Positions 1-9,501 of a stretch of 46,138 nt of DNA are shown piece after piece. A program made the position numbers and the translations under genes. The first letter of the stretch is position 1, and each line of letters starts with the position of its first letter. Source of the DNA: Streptomyces sp. yr375. GTDB lineage: Bacteria > Actinomycetota > Actinomycetes > Streptomycetales > Streptomycetaceae. The notes below the pieces were generated by a model. The model was not told the DNA's origin and did not search any database. It saw only the letters and a program-made list of their open reading frames with translations. Location: NCBI RefSeq assembly GCF_900110755.1, contig NZ_FOFF01000062.1, positions 1 to 46,138 on the forward strand, in the 5' to 3' direction.

Positions 1-1904
1 CGGTCGTCGCGGCGGTCGCGGTTGAAGCCGCCGCCCGAGGAACGGTCGTCACGACGCTCGAAGGAACGGCCACCACGGTCGTTGTCACGGCTGTCACGGT
101 TGAAGCCGCCCGACGGACGGTCGTCGCGACGCTCGAAGGAGCGGCCACCGCGGTCGCCGTCCCGACGGTCGTCACGGCGGTCGCGGCGCTCGTAGTTGCC
201 CCGCTCGTCACGACGCTGACGCGGCTCGTACGAAGACGACTTCTCGTACGAGGACTTCTCGTAGGCGGGCTTCTCGTAGGACGTCGGGCGCTCCTCGCGC
301 ACCGGCGCCTCGGTCGCCTGCGGGGCGGCCGACTGCTCCGGCACGGAGACGTCGGCCACGGCCGCGGTCGCGGCGGCGGCCACCGCCGCCTCCGGGTCCT
401 CGCCGCGCTCACGCGCCACGCGGGCCACCAGACGGTCGGCGTCCTCGCGCAGCTCGGTCGCCCGGCGCTGCGCGCGCTCCAGCTCCTTGGCGAGCTGGGA
501 GACCTCGCGCTCGGCCTGCTGCGCCGCGTTGCCCGCGGACTCGGCCTGGACCTCCGTCATCGACCGGGCGCCGGTGATCTCGGCGACCTCGGGCTCGAAG
601 GCGGTGCCGCCCTGGATGATGTGACGCCCGGCGTCGACGCCCGCGTCCTCCATCAGGCGGAAGATCTGGCGGCGCTGGTGCGGCAGCGAGAGGGAGACGA
701 CCGTGCCGGTGCGGCCGGCGCGCGCCGTGCGGCCCGCGCGGTGCAGGTAGTCCTTGTGGTCGCCGGCCGGGTCCACGTTCAGGACGAGGTCGATGCCGTC
801 GACGTGGATACCGCGGGCGGCGACGTCGGTCGCGACGAGCGCGTTGACGTAACCGTCCTTGAAGTCGGCCAGCGTGCGGGTACGCGCGCCCTGGGTCATA
901 CCGCCGTGCAGCGCGTCGGCCTTCACACCGGAGTCGCGCAGTTGCTCCGCGATCCGGTCGGCGCCGAGCTGGGTGCGCACGAAGATGATGGTGCGGCCCT
1001 TGCGGGACGCGATCGCGGCCGTGACCGGCGCCTTGTCCTTGGGCTTCACGATCAGGATGTGGTGCGACATGGTCGTGACGTTGCCCTGGGCGCTGTCGAC
1101 CTCGTGCGTGACCGGGTTGGTCAGGTAGCGCTTGACCAGCGTGGAGATCTCGTTCTCCATCGTGGCCGAGAACAGCATGCGCTGGCCGCCGCCCGGGATC
1201 TGGTCGAGCAGCTCGGTGACCTCGGGCAGGAAGCCCAGGTCGGACATCTGGTCGGCCTCGTCGAGTACGGCGATCTGCACGTTCTCGAGGGAGCAGGCGC
1301 CGCGGTTGATGATGTCGCGCAGCCGGCCCGGGGTGGCGACGAGGATGTCGACGCCGCGCTCCAGGGCGTAGATCTGGTTGCTCATCGACGTACCGCCGCA
1401 GACGACCTTCATCTTCAGGCCGAGGACGTCGCCGTAGGGCTGAAGCGCGTCCGCGACCTGCATCGCCAGCTCACGCGTCGGCGTGAGGATGACGGCGCGC
1501 GGCTTGCGCTTCTCGGTGGTGCCGCCGGCCAGCGTGGCCAGGGTCGGCAGACCGAAGGAGAGGGTCTTGCCGGAGCCGGTGCGGCCACGGCCGAGGATGT
1601 CCTTGCCGGCCAGGGCGTCCGGGATGGTCGCGGCCTGGATCGGGAAGGGGCTGGTCACGCCGTTCTGCGCGAGCTTGCGCACGATGCCCTCGGGAAGCCC
1701 GAGGTCGCCGAAGGTCTGCTCGGGGGCCTTGGCCTCTTCGGCCTCTTCGGCCGCTACGGCTTCGGCTTCCACGGTCTCGGCCACCACGGCCTCGACCTCG
1801 GCGTCGGTGAGTTCGGCGACGTCGGAAGCGATGACGTCGGTGAGCTCGATCGGCTCGTCGTTGCTCTCGGGCACGACGGCGTGATCAGTACTGGAAATGG
1901 ACAT
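1..1904 (-). CDS. DEAD-box ATP-dependent RNA helicase (3' end beyond window)
   Basis: Cytoplasmic DEAD-box helicase that unwinds short RNA duplexes, probably in ribosome assembly or RNA decay. An acidic, Glu/Ala-rich N-terminus of about 60 residues precedes the core. The Q-motif region (FGDLGLPEGI, then FPIQAATIP) is followed by Walker A GRTGSGKT near residue 107-114, PTRELA, the DEAD box near 213-216, SAT near 245 and HRAGRTARAG. After residue about 440 comes a coiled-coil-like stretch and a disordered tail rich in Arg, Asp, Gly, Phe and Tyr, which continues past base 1, so the stop codon is not seen. The ATG at 1904 follows GGAAGG about 10 bases upstream. It resembles the RhlE/CsdA class; the exact orthologue is not assigned. 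The 281 bp upstream (1905-2185) hold no gene and presumably its promoter. Confidence 0.95.
   Translation of the reverse strand, partial: MSISSTDHAVVPESNDEPIELTDVIASDVAELTDAEVEAVVAETVEAEAVAAEEAEEAKAPEQTFGDLGLPEGIVRKLAQNGVTSPFPIQAATIPDALAGKDILGRGRTGSGKTLSFGLPTLATLAGGTTEKRKPRAVILTPTRELAMQVADALQPYGDVLGLKMKVVCGGTSMSNQIYALERGVDILVATPGRLRDIINRGACSLENVQIAVLDEADQMSDLGFLPEVTELLDQIPGGGQRMLFSATMENEISTLVKRYLTNPVTHEVDSAQGNVTTMSHHILIVKPKDKAPVTAAIASRKGRTIIFVRTQLGADRIAEQLRDSGVKADALHGGMTQGARTRTLADFKDGYVNALVATDVAARGIHVDGIDLVLNVDPAGDHKDYLHRAGRTARAGRTGTVVSLSLPHQRRQIFRLMEDAGVDAGRHIIQGGTAFEPEVAEITGARSMTEVQAESAGNAAQQAEREVSQLAKELERAQRRATELREDADRLVARVARERGEDPEAAVAAAATAAVADVSVPEQSAAPQATEAPVREERPTSYEKPAYEKSSYEKSSSYEPRQRRDERGNYERRDRRDDRRDGDRGGRSFERRDDRPSGGFNRDSRDNDRGGRSFERRDDRSSGGGFNRDRRDD
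43..192 (-). repeat. 75-bp (25-residue) repeats in the helicase tail
   Basis: Two near-identical units start at 43 and 118, exactly 75 bp apart and in frame. Each encodes a variant of SFERRDDR-SGG-FNRD followed by Arg/Asp-rich filler. Partial further copies continue to the window edge. Such RGG-like low-complexity tails usually bind RNA or promote condensation; that role is inferred here. Confidence 0.75.
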
Positions 1905-2185
1905 GCGTATGCGAAACCTTCCGGAGTCTCCTCGGCACGCGCCCGTCAACTCCGTGTTCGCATCGCTTTACGACCGCCTCTATGCGGTCCGCCACGGCAA
2001 GGGAGAGTACGCGCCACACGGCGCGCTCTGTGGTGGCGCCGGGCAAATGGGATCAAACGATCTACTACCATACTCACCCTTGCCACCGAAGGCAAACCGA
2101 GCCCGATAACCGCAGCTCAGCAGCCATCCGGCCGCTGAGCCCTGCCGTTCTGAGGCCGGGTCCGGGGCTGGCCTAAGGTCGTGCC

Positions 2186-2785
2186 TCACGCCCTTGTGAG
2201 ACCCCGACCCCGCCTCCATTCCCGGCCCCCGCCCTCGCCCGGCAAGCCCGCCTCGGGCGCCGCTTCCGGCGCCGGTTCCCGCTCCGCCAACTGCGGCGTC
2301 GTCCCGCCGCCGTCCTCGTGCGCCGAGGCCGACGGTTCGGCGACCGTCGGCTCCGGCGTGGGCGACGGGGGCTCGGGCGACGGCGCGGGCGGCTCCGGGT
2401 CCGGCGACCGGGTGGGCGCGGTCGGCTGCGCCCTGGTCGGCGTCGGCGCCCCCGGCTTGTCGGTGTGCCCCGGCTTCACCGCCCCCGCCGAGGCGGACGC
2501 GCTCGCACCGGCCGACGGCGCGGCCGTGGCGGACGCCGACGCGCTCGCCTTCGCCCCGTCGCCCTTCCCGTGCCCGTGCTTGCCGTCGCCGCCCGCCGCG
2601 CCCATCCCGAAGCCGCCGCCCGCGCCCGCCGAACCCCCGTCCGGCGCGTCACCGCCGTGCTTCCCGGCCGAGTGCGACGGCTGGACCCGGCCGCCCTCGT
2701 CGTTCCCCACGCTCATGCAGCCGGCGACCGCGGCGACGGCCATGACCGTCACGGCCAGACGAACGGGTACGTACAAGGGGCGCAC
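2186..2785 (-). CDS. putative secreted lipoprotein, Ala/Ser/Pro-rich
   Basis: A 199-residue protein of unknown function. The GTG at 2785 is chosen because GGAGGTGG lies about six bases upstream and because it gives a compact lipoprotein signal peptide: basic N-terminus (RPLYVPVR), hydrophobic AVTVMAVAAVAG, lipobox AVAG|C at about residue 23. The mature part is low complexity, with Gly/His/Lys-rich, then Ala/Ser-rich, then Pro/Glu-rich segments (PEPPAPSPEP), typical of an extended cell-wall-spanning linker. No catalytic domain is visible. It lies downstream of the metallopeptidase gene on the same strand, about 120 bp away. A longer in-frame start at 3076 exists but would bury the signal peptide and overlap the neighbour. 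Confidence 0.75.
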   Translation of the reverse strand: MRPLYVPVRLAVTVMAVAAVAGCMSVGNDEGGRVQPSHSAGKHGGDAPDGGSAGAGGGFGMGAAGGDGKHGHGKGDGAKASASASATAAPSAGASASASAGAVKPGHTDKPGAPTPTRAQPTAPTRSPDPEPPAPSPEPPSPTPEPTVAEPSASAHEDGGGTTPQLAEREPAPEAAPEAGLPGEGGGREWRRGRGLTRA

Positions 2786-2904
2786 GGGGCCACCTCCGGT
2801 GCAGGCGTATGGAGTCGACGTGCCCAACTCCCGCCGCCCACAAGAAGACACGCCCGGGACGCACGCCCCCACCGGACGCCCCGCCCGACGCCCGACCCGT
2901 CGCC

Positions 2905-3264
2905 TCAGCCGTACCCCAGCGCGTGCAGCCGCTCGTCGTCGATGCCGAAGTGATGGGCGATCTCGTGCACCACCGTCACTTCCGTCTCCGCCACGACCTC
3001 CGCCCGCGACGCGCACATCCGCAGCGTCGGCCCCCGGTAGATCGTGATCCGGTCCGGCAGCACCCCCGCGTACCACTCGCCGCGGTCCGTCAGCGGAGTC
3101 CCCTCGTAGAGCCCGAGCAGCTCGGGATCGTCCGCCGGGGGCTCGTCCTCGACGAACACCGCGACGTTGTCCATCAGCCGCGTCAACTCCGGCGGGATCC
3201 GGTCCAGCGCCTCGGCGACCAGTTCCTCGAACTCCTCACGCGTCATCTCCAGCACAGGCCCCAT
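2905..3264 (-). CDS. metallopeptidase family protein (minizincin-type, HExxHxxGxxD)
   Basis: A 119-residue compact protein matching the conserved actinobacterial minizincin (zincin-like metallopeptidase) family. The C-terminal motif HEIAHHFGIDDE (residues 100-111) supplies two His ligands, the catalytic Glu and a likely Asp third ligand. The rest (FEELVAEALDRIPPEL, VAVFVEDEP, YEGTPLT, ITIYRGP) is the usual family pattern. Substrate is unknown. The start is ambiguous: ATG at 3264 (used here), GTG at 3255 and ATG at 3246 are all in frame, none with a convincing ribosome binding site. It is divergent from the metallophosphoesterase gene across 76 bp. Confidence 0.85.
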   Translation of the reverse strand: MGPVLEMTREEFEELVAEALDRIPPELTRLMDNVAVFVEDEPPADDPELLGLYEGTPLTDRGEWYAGVLPDRITIYRGPTLRMCASRAEVVAETEVTVVHEIAHHFGIDDERLHALGYG

Positions 3265-3340
3265 TGTCCGGTACAACACCGCCGTACGAAGGGTCCGCAC
3301 CGTTCGCATACCAGCGCCCGGACCGGGGCATACGGCACCA

Positions 3341-4927
3341 ATGGCCCGCGCCCGCGTTCCCGCCACAGCCCTGAACCGCCTCGAACTGACCGCCCGGCCC
3401 GCGCCCTGGGCCCGCGCCCTCGGTCTGACCGCCGTCGTGCTGTTCGGCGCCTGGCTCGGCCTGCTGATCGTCGGCGACGTCCGCGTCCCCGTCGGCCCCA
3501 TGGACACGACCATGACCCTGCGCCCGTCCGTCACCGGCGGCACGAAGATCAACGTCTCGCCGCTCGGCGCGCTCACCCTGGACAGCCACCACGCCCCGGT
3601 CCGCCTCGACGTGAACGTCGACCAGCTCGACCCGGTCCGCTCCCAGGCCCTCGTCGACCACCCCGAACGCCTCTCCGGCCTCCAGGTCGAGGTCACCCGC
3701 GACATCGAACACGGCACCCTCGACCTGGCCCTGCGCTCCTGCGTCGCCGTCGTCTCCGGCGCCACCGCCCTCGGCCTCGCCGTCTACCGCCGCCCCCGCC
3801 GCGCCCTCGCCGCCGGCGGCCTCGCCCTCGCCCTGCTGGGCGCTTCGGGCGCGACCGCGTACGCCACCTGGAACCCCAACTCGGTGCTGGAGCCGCGCTT
3901 CTCGGGCCTGCTCTCCTCGGCGCCCTCGATCGTCGGCAACGCGCGCAGCATCGTCACCGAGTTCGACGTCTACCAGCGGGAACTGGCCCGTCTGGTCACC
4001 AACGTGACCAAGCTCTACGACGTCACCTCCACGCTCCCGGCCTACCAGCCGGACCCCACGACCGTCCGCGTGCTGCACGTGTCCGACATCCACCTCAACC
4101 CCGCGAGCTGGAAGATCATCGCCTCGCTCGTCGAGCAGTACAAGGTCGACGTGATCGTCGACTCCGGCGACACCATGGACCACGGCACGGCGGCGGAGAA
4201 CGGCTTCCTGGACCCCATCGCCGACCTGGGCGCGCCGTACGTCTGGGTCAGGGGCAACCACGACTCCCTCGTCACCCAGCGCTACCTGGCCGGTATGAAG
4301 AACGTGCACGTCCTCGACGACGGCCGCGCGGTCACCGTCGCCGGGCTGCGCTTCGCGGGCATCGGCGACCCCCAGTTCACCCCCGACCGCTCCACCGTGC
4401 CGGGCGCAGCCCAGAGCCAGGAGGCGGCGGGCGCGCGGCTGGCGGCCGCCCTGCGCGCCCTGCGGGCCGCCGGCGCCCCGGCCGACGTGGCCGTCGCCCA
4501 CGAGCCCTCCGCCGCCCGTGGCACGGACGGCGCGGTGCCCCTCGTCCTGGCCGGCCACCTCCACCACGAGGAGATGGAGGTCATGAAGCGGGGCACCCGG
4601 CTGCGCGTCGAGGGCTCCACCGGCGGCAGCGGCCTGCGCGCCGTCGAGGGCAAGTACCCCGACCCCATCGAGGCGTCGATCCTCTACTTCGACCGCGACA
4701 CCCGCCGCCTCCAGGCCTGGGACGAGATCAAACTCGGCGGCCTGGGCCTGACGACGGCCGAGGTCAGCCGCCACCTCCCGAAGGAGAACCAACCGGGCGC
4801 GGCCCCGTCACCGTCCCCCACCCCGTCCCCCACGACCTCCCCCAACGCCACCGGAACCTCCTCCCCCAACCCCTCCCCAACCCCCTCCCCAACCCCCTTC
4901 CCGAGCCCCTCCCGGACGGCCCGGTAA
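3341..4927 (+). CDS. membrane-anchored metallophosphoesterase
   Basis: A 528-residue protein. The N-terminal half has hydrophobic segments at about 25-45, 131-150 and 155-175 around an extracytoplasmic-looking region. The C-terminal half is a calcineurin-like phosphoesterase with all metal-binding blocks: SDIH (D249, H251), DSGDTMD (D277), RGNHD (N306, H307), VAHEP (H387) and AGHLHH (H406, H408). The last 40 residues are a Ser/Pro/Thr tail. Active-site placement relative to the membrane cannot be fixed from sequence alone. The ATG at 3341 begins MARARVPATALNRLEL. The substrate is unknown; relatives hydrolyse phosphomonoesters, phosphodiesters or lipid headgroups. The three-tRNA cluster follows. 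Confidence 0.9.
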   Translation: MARARVPATALNRLELTARPAPWARALGLTAVVLFGAWLGLLIVGDVRVPVGPMDTTMTLRPSVTGGTKINVSPLGALTLDSHHAPVRLDVNVDQLDPVRSQALVDHPERLSGLQVEVTRDIEHGTLDLALRSCVAVVSGATALGLAVYRRPRRALAAGGLALALLGASGATAYATWNPNSVLEPRFSGLLSSAPSIVGNARSIVTEFDVYQRELARLVTNVTKLYDVTSTLPAYQPDPTTVRVLHVSDIHLNPASWKIIASLVEQYKVDVIVDSGDTMDHGTAAENGFLDPIADLGAPYVWVRGNHDSLVTQRYLAGMKNVHVLDDGRAVTVAGLRFAGIGDPQFTPDRSTVPGAAQSQEAAGARLAAALRALRAAGAPADVAVAHEPSAARGTDGAVPLVLAGHLHHEEMEVMKRGTRLRVEGSTGGSGLRAVEGKYPDPIEASILYFDRDTRRLQAWDEIKLGGLGLTTAEVSRHLPKENQPGAAPSPSPTPSPTTSPNATGTSSPNPSPTPSPTPFPSPSRTAR

Positions 4928-4933
4928 ACCGTT

Positions 4934-4963
4934 TTGGCGATACCTCCTGCCATCCCATATGCT
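4934..4963 (+). promoter_or_regulatory. candidate promoter of the tRNA-Glu/Asp/Phe cluster
   Basis: TTGGCG (4934-4939) and TATGCT (4958-4963) are separated by 18 bp and lie about 45 bp before tRNA-Glu. This fits the vegetative sigma-70-type consensus of Streptomyces. Confidence 0.5.
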
Positions 4964-5007
4964 TCTCACGTCCCCGACGCGCTGCGAAGCGCCCAGGCGG
5001 GCCGATA

Positions 5008-5080
5008 GCCCTCATCGTCTAGCGGCCTAGGACGCCGCCCTTTCAAGGCGGTAGCACGGGTTCGAATCCCGTTGGGGGCA
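5008..5080 (+). tRNA. tRNA-Glu (anticodon TTC)
   Basis: A 73-nt cloverleaf. The acceptor GCCCTCA pairs with TGGGGGC (one G-U), the anticodon loop CTTTCAA sits on a CCGCC/GGCGG stem, and the T-loop is TTCGAAT. CCA is not encoded. Confidence 0.95.
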
Positions 5081-5118
5081 CGCAACACCGTGTGCGACAC
5101 TGTCGTACGCAACAGCTT

Positions 5119-5193
5119 GGTCCTGTGGAGCAGTTTGGAGTGCTCGCCACCCTGTCAAGGTGGAGGCCGCGGGTTCAAATCCCGTCAGGACCG
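5119..5193 (+). tRNA. tRNA-Asp (anticodon GTC), copy 1
   Basis: Acceptor GGTCCTG pairs with CAGGACC; the anticodon loop CTGTCAA is on a CCACC/GGTGG stem. CCA is not encoded. The sequence is identical to the copy at 9502-9576. Confidence 0.95.
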
Positions 5194-5223
5194 CTGAGGT
5201 TTCCGTTTCACGTGAAACCTCGT

Positions 5224-5300
5224 GGCTGGGTAGCTCAGTTGGTACGAGCGATCGCCTGAAAAGCGATAGGTCGCCGGTTCGACCCCGGCCCCAGCCACCA
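5224..5300 (+). tRNA. tRNA-Phe (anticodon GAA), CCA encoded
   Basis: Acceptor GGCTGGG pairs with CCCAGCC; the anticodon loop CTGAAAA is on ATCGC/GCGAT. The 3' CCA is present in the DNA at 5298-5300, unlike in the two neighbouring tRNAs. It is the last tRNA of the cluster and is followed by a terminator. Confidence 0.95.
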
Positions 5301-5305
5301 GAACG

Positions 5306-5337
5306 AAAACCCCCTCCGGGCAACTGGAGGGGGTTTT
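5306..5337 (+). terminator. rho-independent terminator of the tRNA cluster
   Basis: The stem AAAACCCCCTCC (5306-5317) pairs perfectly with GGAGGGGGTTTT (5326-5337) and ends in a T run. Confidence 0.9.
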
Positions 5338-5413
5338 CGTCGCTCCGCGTCAGACGAGGCGGCCCCAAAAGCGCTCGCCCCTTCTTTCGCCAAGATGAGA
5401 TCCTGGATCGCGT

Positions 5414-8400
5414 ATGTCTACGCACCCCGCCCCCGGCGCCTCCACCCCGGGAACTCCAGCCCCCGGTACTCCCGCCCTCGGCGCTCTCGCCCCCCGCCTG
5501 GCCGAGCTGTCCCTGCGCGACGCGCACCGGCTCGGGCGCAGGCTCGAAGGCGCGCGCAGGATCCGCAAGCCGGAGGCCCGCGCCGCCGTCCTCGCCGAGA
5601 TCGAGGCGGAGGTCGCGCGGGTCGAGGAGCGGATGGCGCTGCGGCGCGGCCGGGTGCCCGCCGTCTCGTACCCCGAGCAGCTTCCGGTCAGCCAGAAGAA
5701 GGACGACATCGCGGCCGCCATCCGTGATCACCAGGTCGTCATCGTCGCCGGTGAGACCGGGTCCGGCAAGACGACCCAGATCCCGAAGATCTGTCTCGAG
5801 CTGGGCCGTGGCGTGCGCGGCATGATCGGGCACACCCAGCCCCGTCGTATCGCCGCCCGTACGGTCGCCGAGCGGGTCGCCGAGGAGCTGCGGTCGCCGC
5901 TCGGTGAGGCCGTCGGCTGGAAGGTTCGGTTCACCGACCAGGTGAACCCGGACGCCACCTTCGTGAAGCTGATGACGGACGGCATCCTGCTCGCGGAGAT
6001 CCAGACCGACCGTGAGCTGCGCGCGTACGACACGATCATCATCGACGAGGCCCACGAGCGGTCCCTCAACATCGACTTCCTGCTGGGCTACCTCGCCCAG
6101 TTGCTGCCGCGCCGGCCGGACCTCAAGGTCGTCATCACCTCCGCGACCATCGACCCGGAGCGGTTCTCCCGGCACTTCGGCGACGCACCGATCGTCGAGG
6201 TCAGCGGGCGGACGTATCCGGTGGAGGTGCGCTACCGGCCGCTCCTCGAGGACGAGTCCGAGGACGCCGACCGGGATCAGATCACCGCGATCTGCGACGC
6301 CGTCGAGGAGCTCCAGGCCGAGGGGCAGGGCGACATCCTCGTCTTCCTCTCCGGCGAGCGGGAGATCCGGGACACGGCGGACGCGCTGGAGAAGAAGAGA
6401 TACCGGTTCACCGAGGTCCTCCCGCTCTACGCCCGCCTGTCGCACGCCGAGCAGCACCGGGTGTTCCAGCCGCACACGGGCCGCAGGATCGTTCTGGCGA
6501 CGAACGTGGCCGAGACGTCCCTGACCGTCCCGGGCATCAAGTACGTCATCGACCCCGGCTTCGCCCGCATCAGCCGCTACAGCCACCGCACCAAGGTCCA
6601 GCGGCTGCCCATCGAGGCGGTCTCGCAGGCCAGCGCCAACCAGCGCAAGGGCCGCTGCGGCCGCACCAGCGACGGCATCTGCATCCGGCTCTACGACGAG
6701 GACGACTTCCTCGCCCGCCCGGAGTTCACGGACGCGGAGATCCTCCGGACGAACCTGGCGAGCGTCATCCTCCAGATGACGGCGGCCGGGCTCGGCGAGA
6801 TCGAGAAGTTCCCCTTCATCGACCCCCCGGACCACCGCAACATCCGCGACGGCGTGCAGCTCCTCCAGGAGCTGAACGCGCTGGACCCGACCGAGAAGGA
6901 CCCGCGCAAGCGGCTCACGCCGACCGGCCGCAAGCTGGCCCAGTTGCCCGTCGACCCGCGGCTCGCCCGGATGGTCCTGGAGGCCGACAAGAACGGCTGT
7001 GTCCGCGAGGTCATGGTGATAGCGGCCGCGCTGTCCATCCAGGACCCGCGCGAGCGGCCCGCCGACAAGCAGACGCAGGCCGACCAGCAGCACGCCCGCT
7101 TCAAGGACGAGACCAGCGACTTCCTCGCGTATCTCAACCTGTGGCGGTACGTCCGCGAGCAGCAGAAGGAGCGCGGGTCCTCCTCCTTCCGGCGGATGTG
7201 CAAGCAGGAGTACCTGAACTTCCTGCGCATCCGTGAGTGGCAGGACATCTACACGCAGCTTCGTACGGTCGCCAAGCAGATGGGCATCCATCCGAACGAG
7301 GAGGACGCGGCCGAGCACAGCGTCCACGTCTCTCTCCTCGCCGGTCTGCTGTCGCACATCGGCATGAAGGACGTGAAGGACGGCAACAAGAACGAGTATC
7401 TGGGCGCGCGCAGCGCCAAGTTCGCGCTCTTCCCGGGCTCGGCCCTGTTCAAGAAGCAGCCGCGGTTCGTGATGTCCGCCGAGCTGGTGGAGACGTCCCG
7501 GCTCTGGGCGCGGGTCAACGCGAAGATCGAGCCGGAGTGGGTGGAGCCGCTCGCCGGGCATCTCCTGAAGCGGACGTACAGCGAGCCGCGCTGGGAGAAG
7601 GACCAGGCGGCCGTGATGGCGGACGAGAAGGTCACGCTGTACGGCGTGCCGATCATCGCCCAGCGGAAGGTCAACTACGGCCGGATCGACCCGGAGACCT
7701 CCCGCGAGCTGTTCATCCGCAACGCGCTCGTCGAGGGCGACTGGCGCACGCACCACAAGTTCTTCGCCGACAACCGCCGCCTCCTCAGCGAGGTCGAGGA
7801 GCTGGAACACCGGGCGCGGCGGCGGGACATCGTCGTCGACGACGACACGCTGTTCGACTTCTACGAGCAGCGGGTGCCCGAACACGTGGTGTCCGGCGCG
7901 CACTTCGACTCCTGGTGGAAGCACAAGCGGCACGAGCAGCCCGAGTTCCTGGACTTCGAGCGGGAGATGCTCATCCGGGAGTCGGCGGAGGCGGTCACCA
8001 AGGCCGACTATCCGGACGCGTGGCGGCAGGGTCCGCTGAAGTTCCCGGTCACCTACCAGTTCGAGCCGGGCGCGGACGCGGACGGGGTGACCGTCCACAT
8101 CCCGCTCCAGGTCCTCAACCAGGTCACGGACGAGGGTTTCGACTGGCAGATCCCCGGGCTGCGGGAGGAGGTCGTCACGGAGCTGATCCGTTCCCTCCCG
8201 AAGCCGATCCGCCGCAACTACGTGCCCGCGCCGAACTTCGCGCAGCGCTTCCTGGACCAGGCGGTGCCGCTGCGAGAACCGCTCACGACGGCGATGGCCC
8301 GCGATCTGAAGCGCATGGTCGGGGTCCCGTTCGAGGCGGACGACTTCGACTGGTCGCGGCTCCCCGACCACCTGAAGATCACCTTCCGGATCGTCGACGA

Positions 8401-9406
8401 GCGGCGCCGCAAGCTGGCCGAGGACAAGGACCTGGAGTCCCTGAAGCTCCGCCTGAAGCCGAAGGCGCGGCAGGCCATCTCGCAGGCCGCCGCGGCCACC
8501 GCCGAACGGCAGGGCGGCGAGTCCCTGGAGCGCTCGGGCCTGACGGACTGGACGATCGGCGCGCTCACCCGCGTCTTCGAGACCCGCCGGGCCGGCCAGC
8601 CGGTGCGGGCGTACCCGGCGCTGGTCGACGACGGACCGACCGCGAACACCGTCTCCGTACGCCTCTTCGACACGGAGGCGGAGCAGGCGGAGGCGATGTG
8701 GAAGGGCACCCGTCGGCTGATCCTGCGCAACATCCCGGTCAACCCGGCAAAGTTCGCATCCGAGAAGTTGACGAACGCTCAGAAGCTCGCGCTGTCGGCG
8801 AATCCGCACGGTTCCATCCAGGCGCTGTTCGACGACTGCGCGATGGCGGCGGCCGACCGGCTGATCGCCGAGTTCGGCGGTCCGGCGTGGGACGAGGAGT
8901 CGTTCCGCAAGCTGTACGACAAGGTGCGCGCGGAGATCGTCGACACGACCGTGCGGACGGTCGGGCAGGTGCAGCAGGTGCTGGCCGCCTGGCAGGCCTG
9001 TGAGCGCCGTCTGAAGGGCGTACGCAGCCCCGTGCTCCTGGCGAACCTCACGGACGTACGAGGGCAGTTGGACGCCCTTGTGAAGCCCGGCTTCGTGACC
9101 TGGGCGGGCCTGCGCCGGCTGCCCGACCTGATGCGCTACCTGGTGGCGGTGGACCGGCGGCTCCAGCAGATGCCGACCGGCGTGCAGCGGGACACCAGCC
9201 GCATGGAGAAGGTCCACGAGATGCAGGACGAGTACGCCTGGCTGCTGGAACAGCTCCCGCAGGGCCGGCCGGTGCCCCAGCAGGTCCTGGACATCCGCTG
9301 GATGATCGAGGAGCTGCGGGTCAGCTACTTCGCCCACGCGCTGGGCACGGCGTACCCGGTCTCCGACAAGCGGATCGTGAAGGCGATCGACGCGGCCGCA
9401 CCGTGA
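5414..9406 (+). CDS. hrpA: ATP-dependent RNA helicase HrpA (DEAH-box)
   Basis: A 1330-residue DEAH/RHA helicase, close to the usual 1300-residue HrpA length. A short Pro/Ala-rich N-terminus precedes Walker A GETGSGKT (113-120). Then come TQPRRIAA (motif Ia), DEAH (211-214), SAT (243-245), a RecA2 domain with ATNVAETSLTVPGIKYVID, and QRKGRCGRT (motif VI). The winged-helix/ratchet and OB-like regions follow, and the remainder is the HrpA-specific C-terminal domain (DUF3418-like, e.g. VTYQFEPGADADGVTVHIPL). HrpA helps resolve stalled ribosomes in E. coli; the same role here is inferred. It stands alone between two identical tRNA-Asp genes. The ATG at 5414 has only a weak upstream GAGATCC. Confidence 0.95.
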   Translation: MSTHPAPGASTPGTPAPGTPALGALAPRLAELSLRDAHRLGRRLEGARRIRKPEARAAVLAEIEAEVARVEERMALRRGRVPAVSYPEQLPVSQKKDDIAAAIRDHQVVIVAGETGSGKTTQIPKICLELGRGVRGMIGHTQPRRIAARTVAERVAEELRSPLGEAVGWKVRFTDQVNPDATFVKLMTDGILLAEIQTDRELRAYDTIIIDEAHERSLNIDFLLGYLAQLLPRRPDLKVVITSATIDPERFSRHFGDAPIVEVSGRTYPVEVRYRPLLEDESEDADRDQITAICDAVEELQAEGQGDILVFLSGEREIRDTADALEKKRYRFTEVLPLYARLSHAEQHRVFQPHTGRRIVLATNVAETSLTVPGIKYVIDPGFARISRYSHRTKVQRLPIEAVSQASANQRKGRCGRTSDGICIRLYDEDDFLARPEFTDAEILRTNLASVILQMTAAGLGEIEKFPFIDPPDHRNIRDGVQLLQELNALDPTEKDPRKRLTPTGRKLAQLPVDPRLARMVLEADKNGCVREVMVIAAALSIQDPRERPADKQTQADQQHARFKDETSDFLAYLNLWRYVREQQKERGSSSFRRMCKQEYLNFLRIREWQDIYTQLRTVAKQMGIHPNEEDAAEHSVHVSLLAGLLSHIGMKDVKDGNKNEYLGARSAKFALFPGSALFKKQPRFVMSAELVETSRLWARVNAKIEPEWVEPLAGHLLKRTYSEPRWEKDQAAVMADEKVTLYGVPIIAQRKVNYGRIDPETSRELFIRNALVEGDWRTHHKFFADNRRLLSEVEELEHRARRRDIVVDDDTLFDFYEQRVPEHVVSGAHFDSWWKHKRHEQPEFLDFEREMLIRESAEAVTKADYPDAWRQGPLKFPVTYQFEPGADADGVTVHIPLQVLNQVTDEGFDWQIPGLREEVVTELIRSLPKPIRRNYVPAPNFAQRFLDQAVPLREPLTTAMARDLKRMVGVPFEADDFDWSRLPDHLKITFRIVDERRRKLAEDKDLESLKLRLKPKARQAISQAAAATAERQGGESLERSGLTDWTIGALTRVFETRRAGQPVRAYPALVDDGPTANTVSVRLFDTEAEQAEAMWKGTRRLILRNIPVNPAKFASEKLTNAQKLALSANPHGSIQALFDDCAMAAADRLIAEFGGPAWDEESFRKLYDKVRAEIVDTTVRTVGQVQQVLAAWQACERRLKGVRSPVLLANLTDVRGQLDALVKPGFVTWAGLRRLPDLMRYLVAVDRRLQQMPTGVQRDTSRMEKVHEMQDEYAWLLEQLPQGRPVPQQVLDIRWMIEELRVSYFAHALGTAYPVSDKRIVKAIDAAAP

Positions 9407-9501
9407 CGGATCCTGTACGCAGGGTGAGTTCGACCTTCGGGCTCACCCTCCTGTACAGTCCTTCTCGCAGCACAACGCAACATCAAGTGCCGCGAAAACC
9501 T

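Noticed and set aside
621..2138. 505-codon frame antisense to the DEAD-box helicase
   Set aside because: The helicase motifs on the other strand are unambiguous.
2186..3076. 296-residue version of the lipoprotein
   Set aside because: It would overlap the metallopeptidase gene and hide the signal peptide; GTG at 2785 has a strong ribosome binding site.
5027..9337. A very long open frame (over 1,400 codons) antisense to hrpA
   Set aside because: It is the third-position GC shadow of hrpA, runs through tRNA genes, is Leu/Arg/Asp-rich noise and shows no domain.
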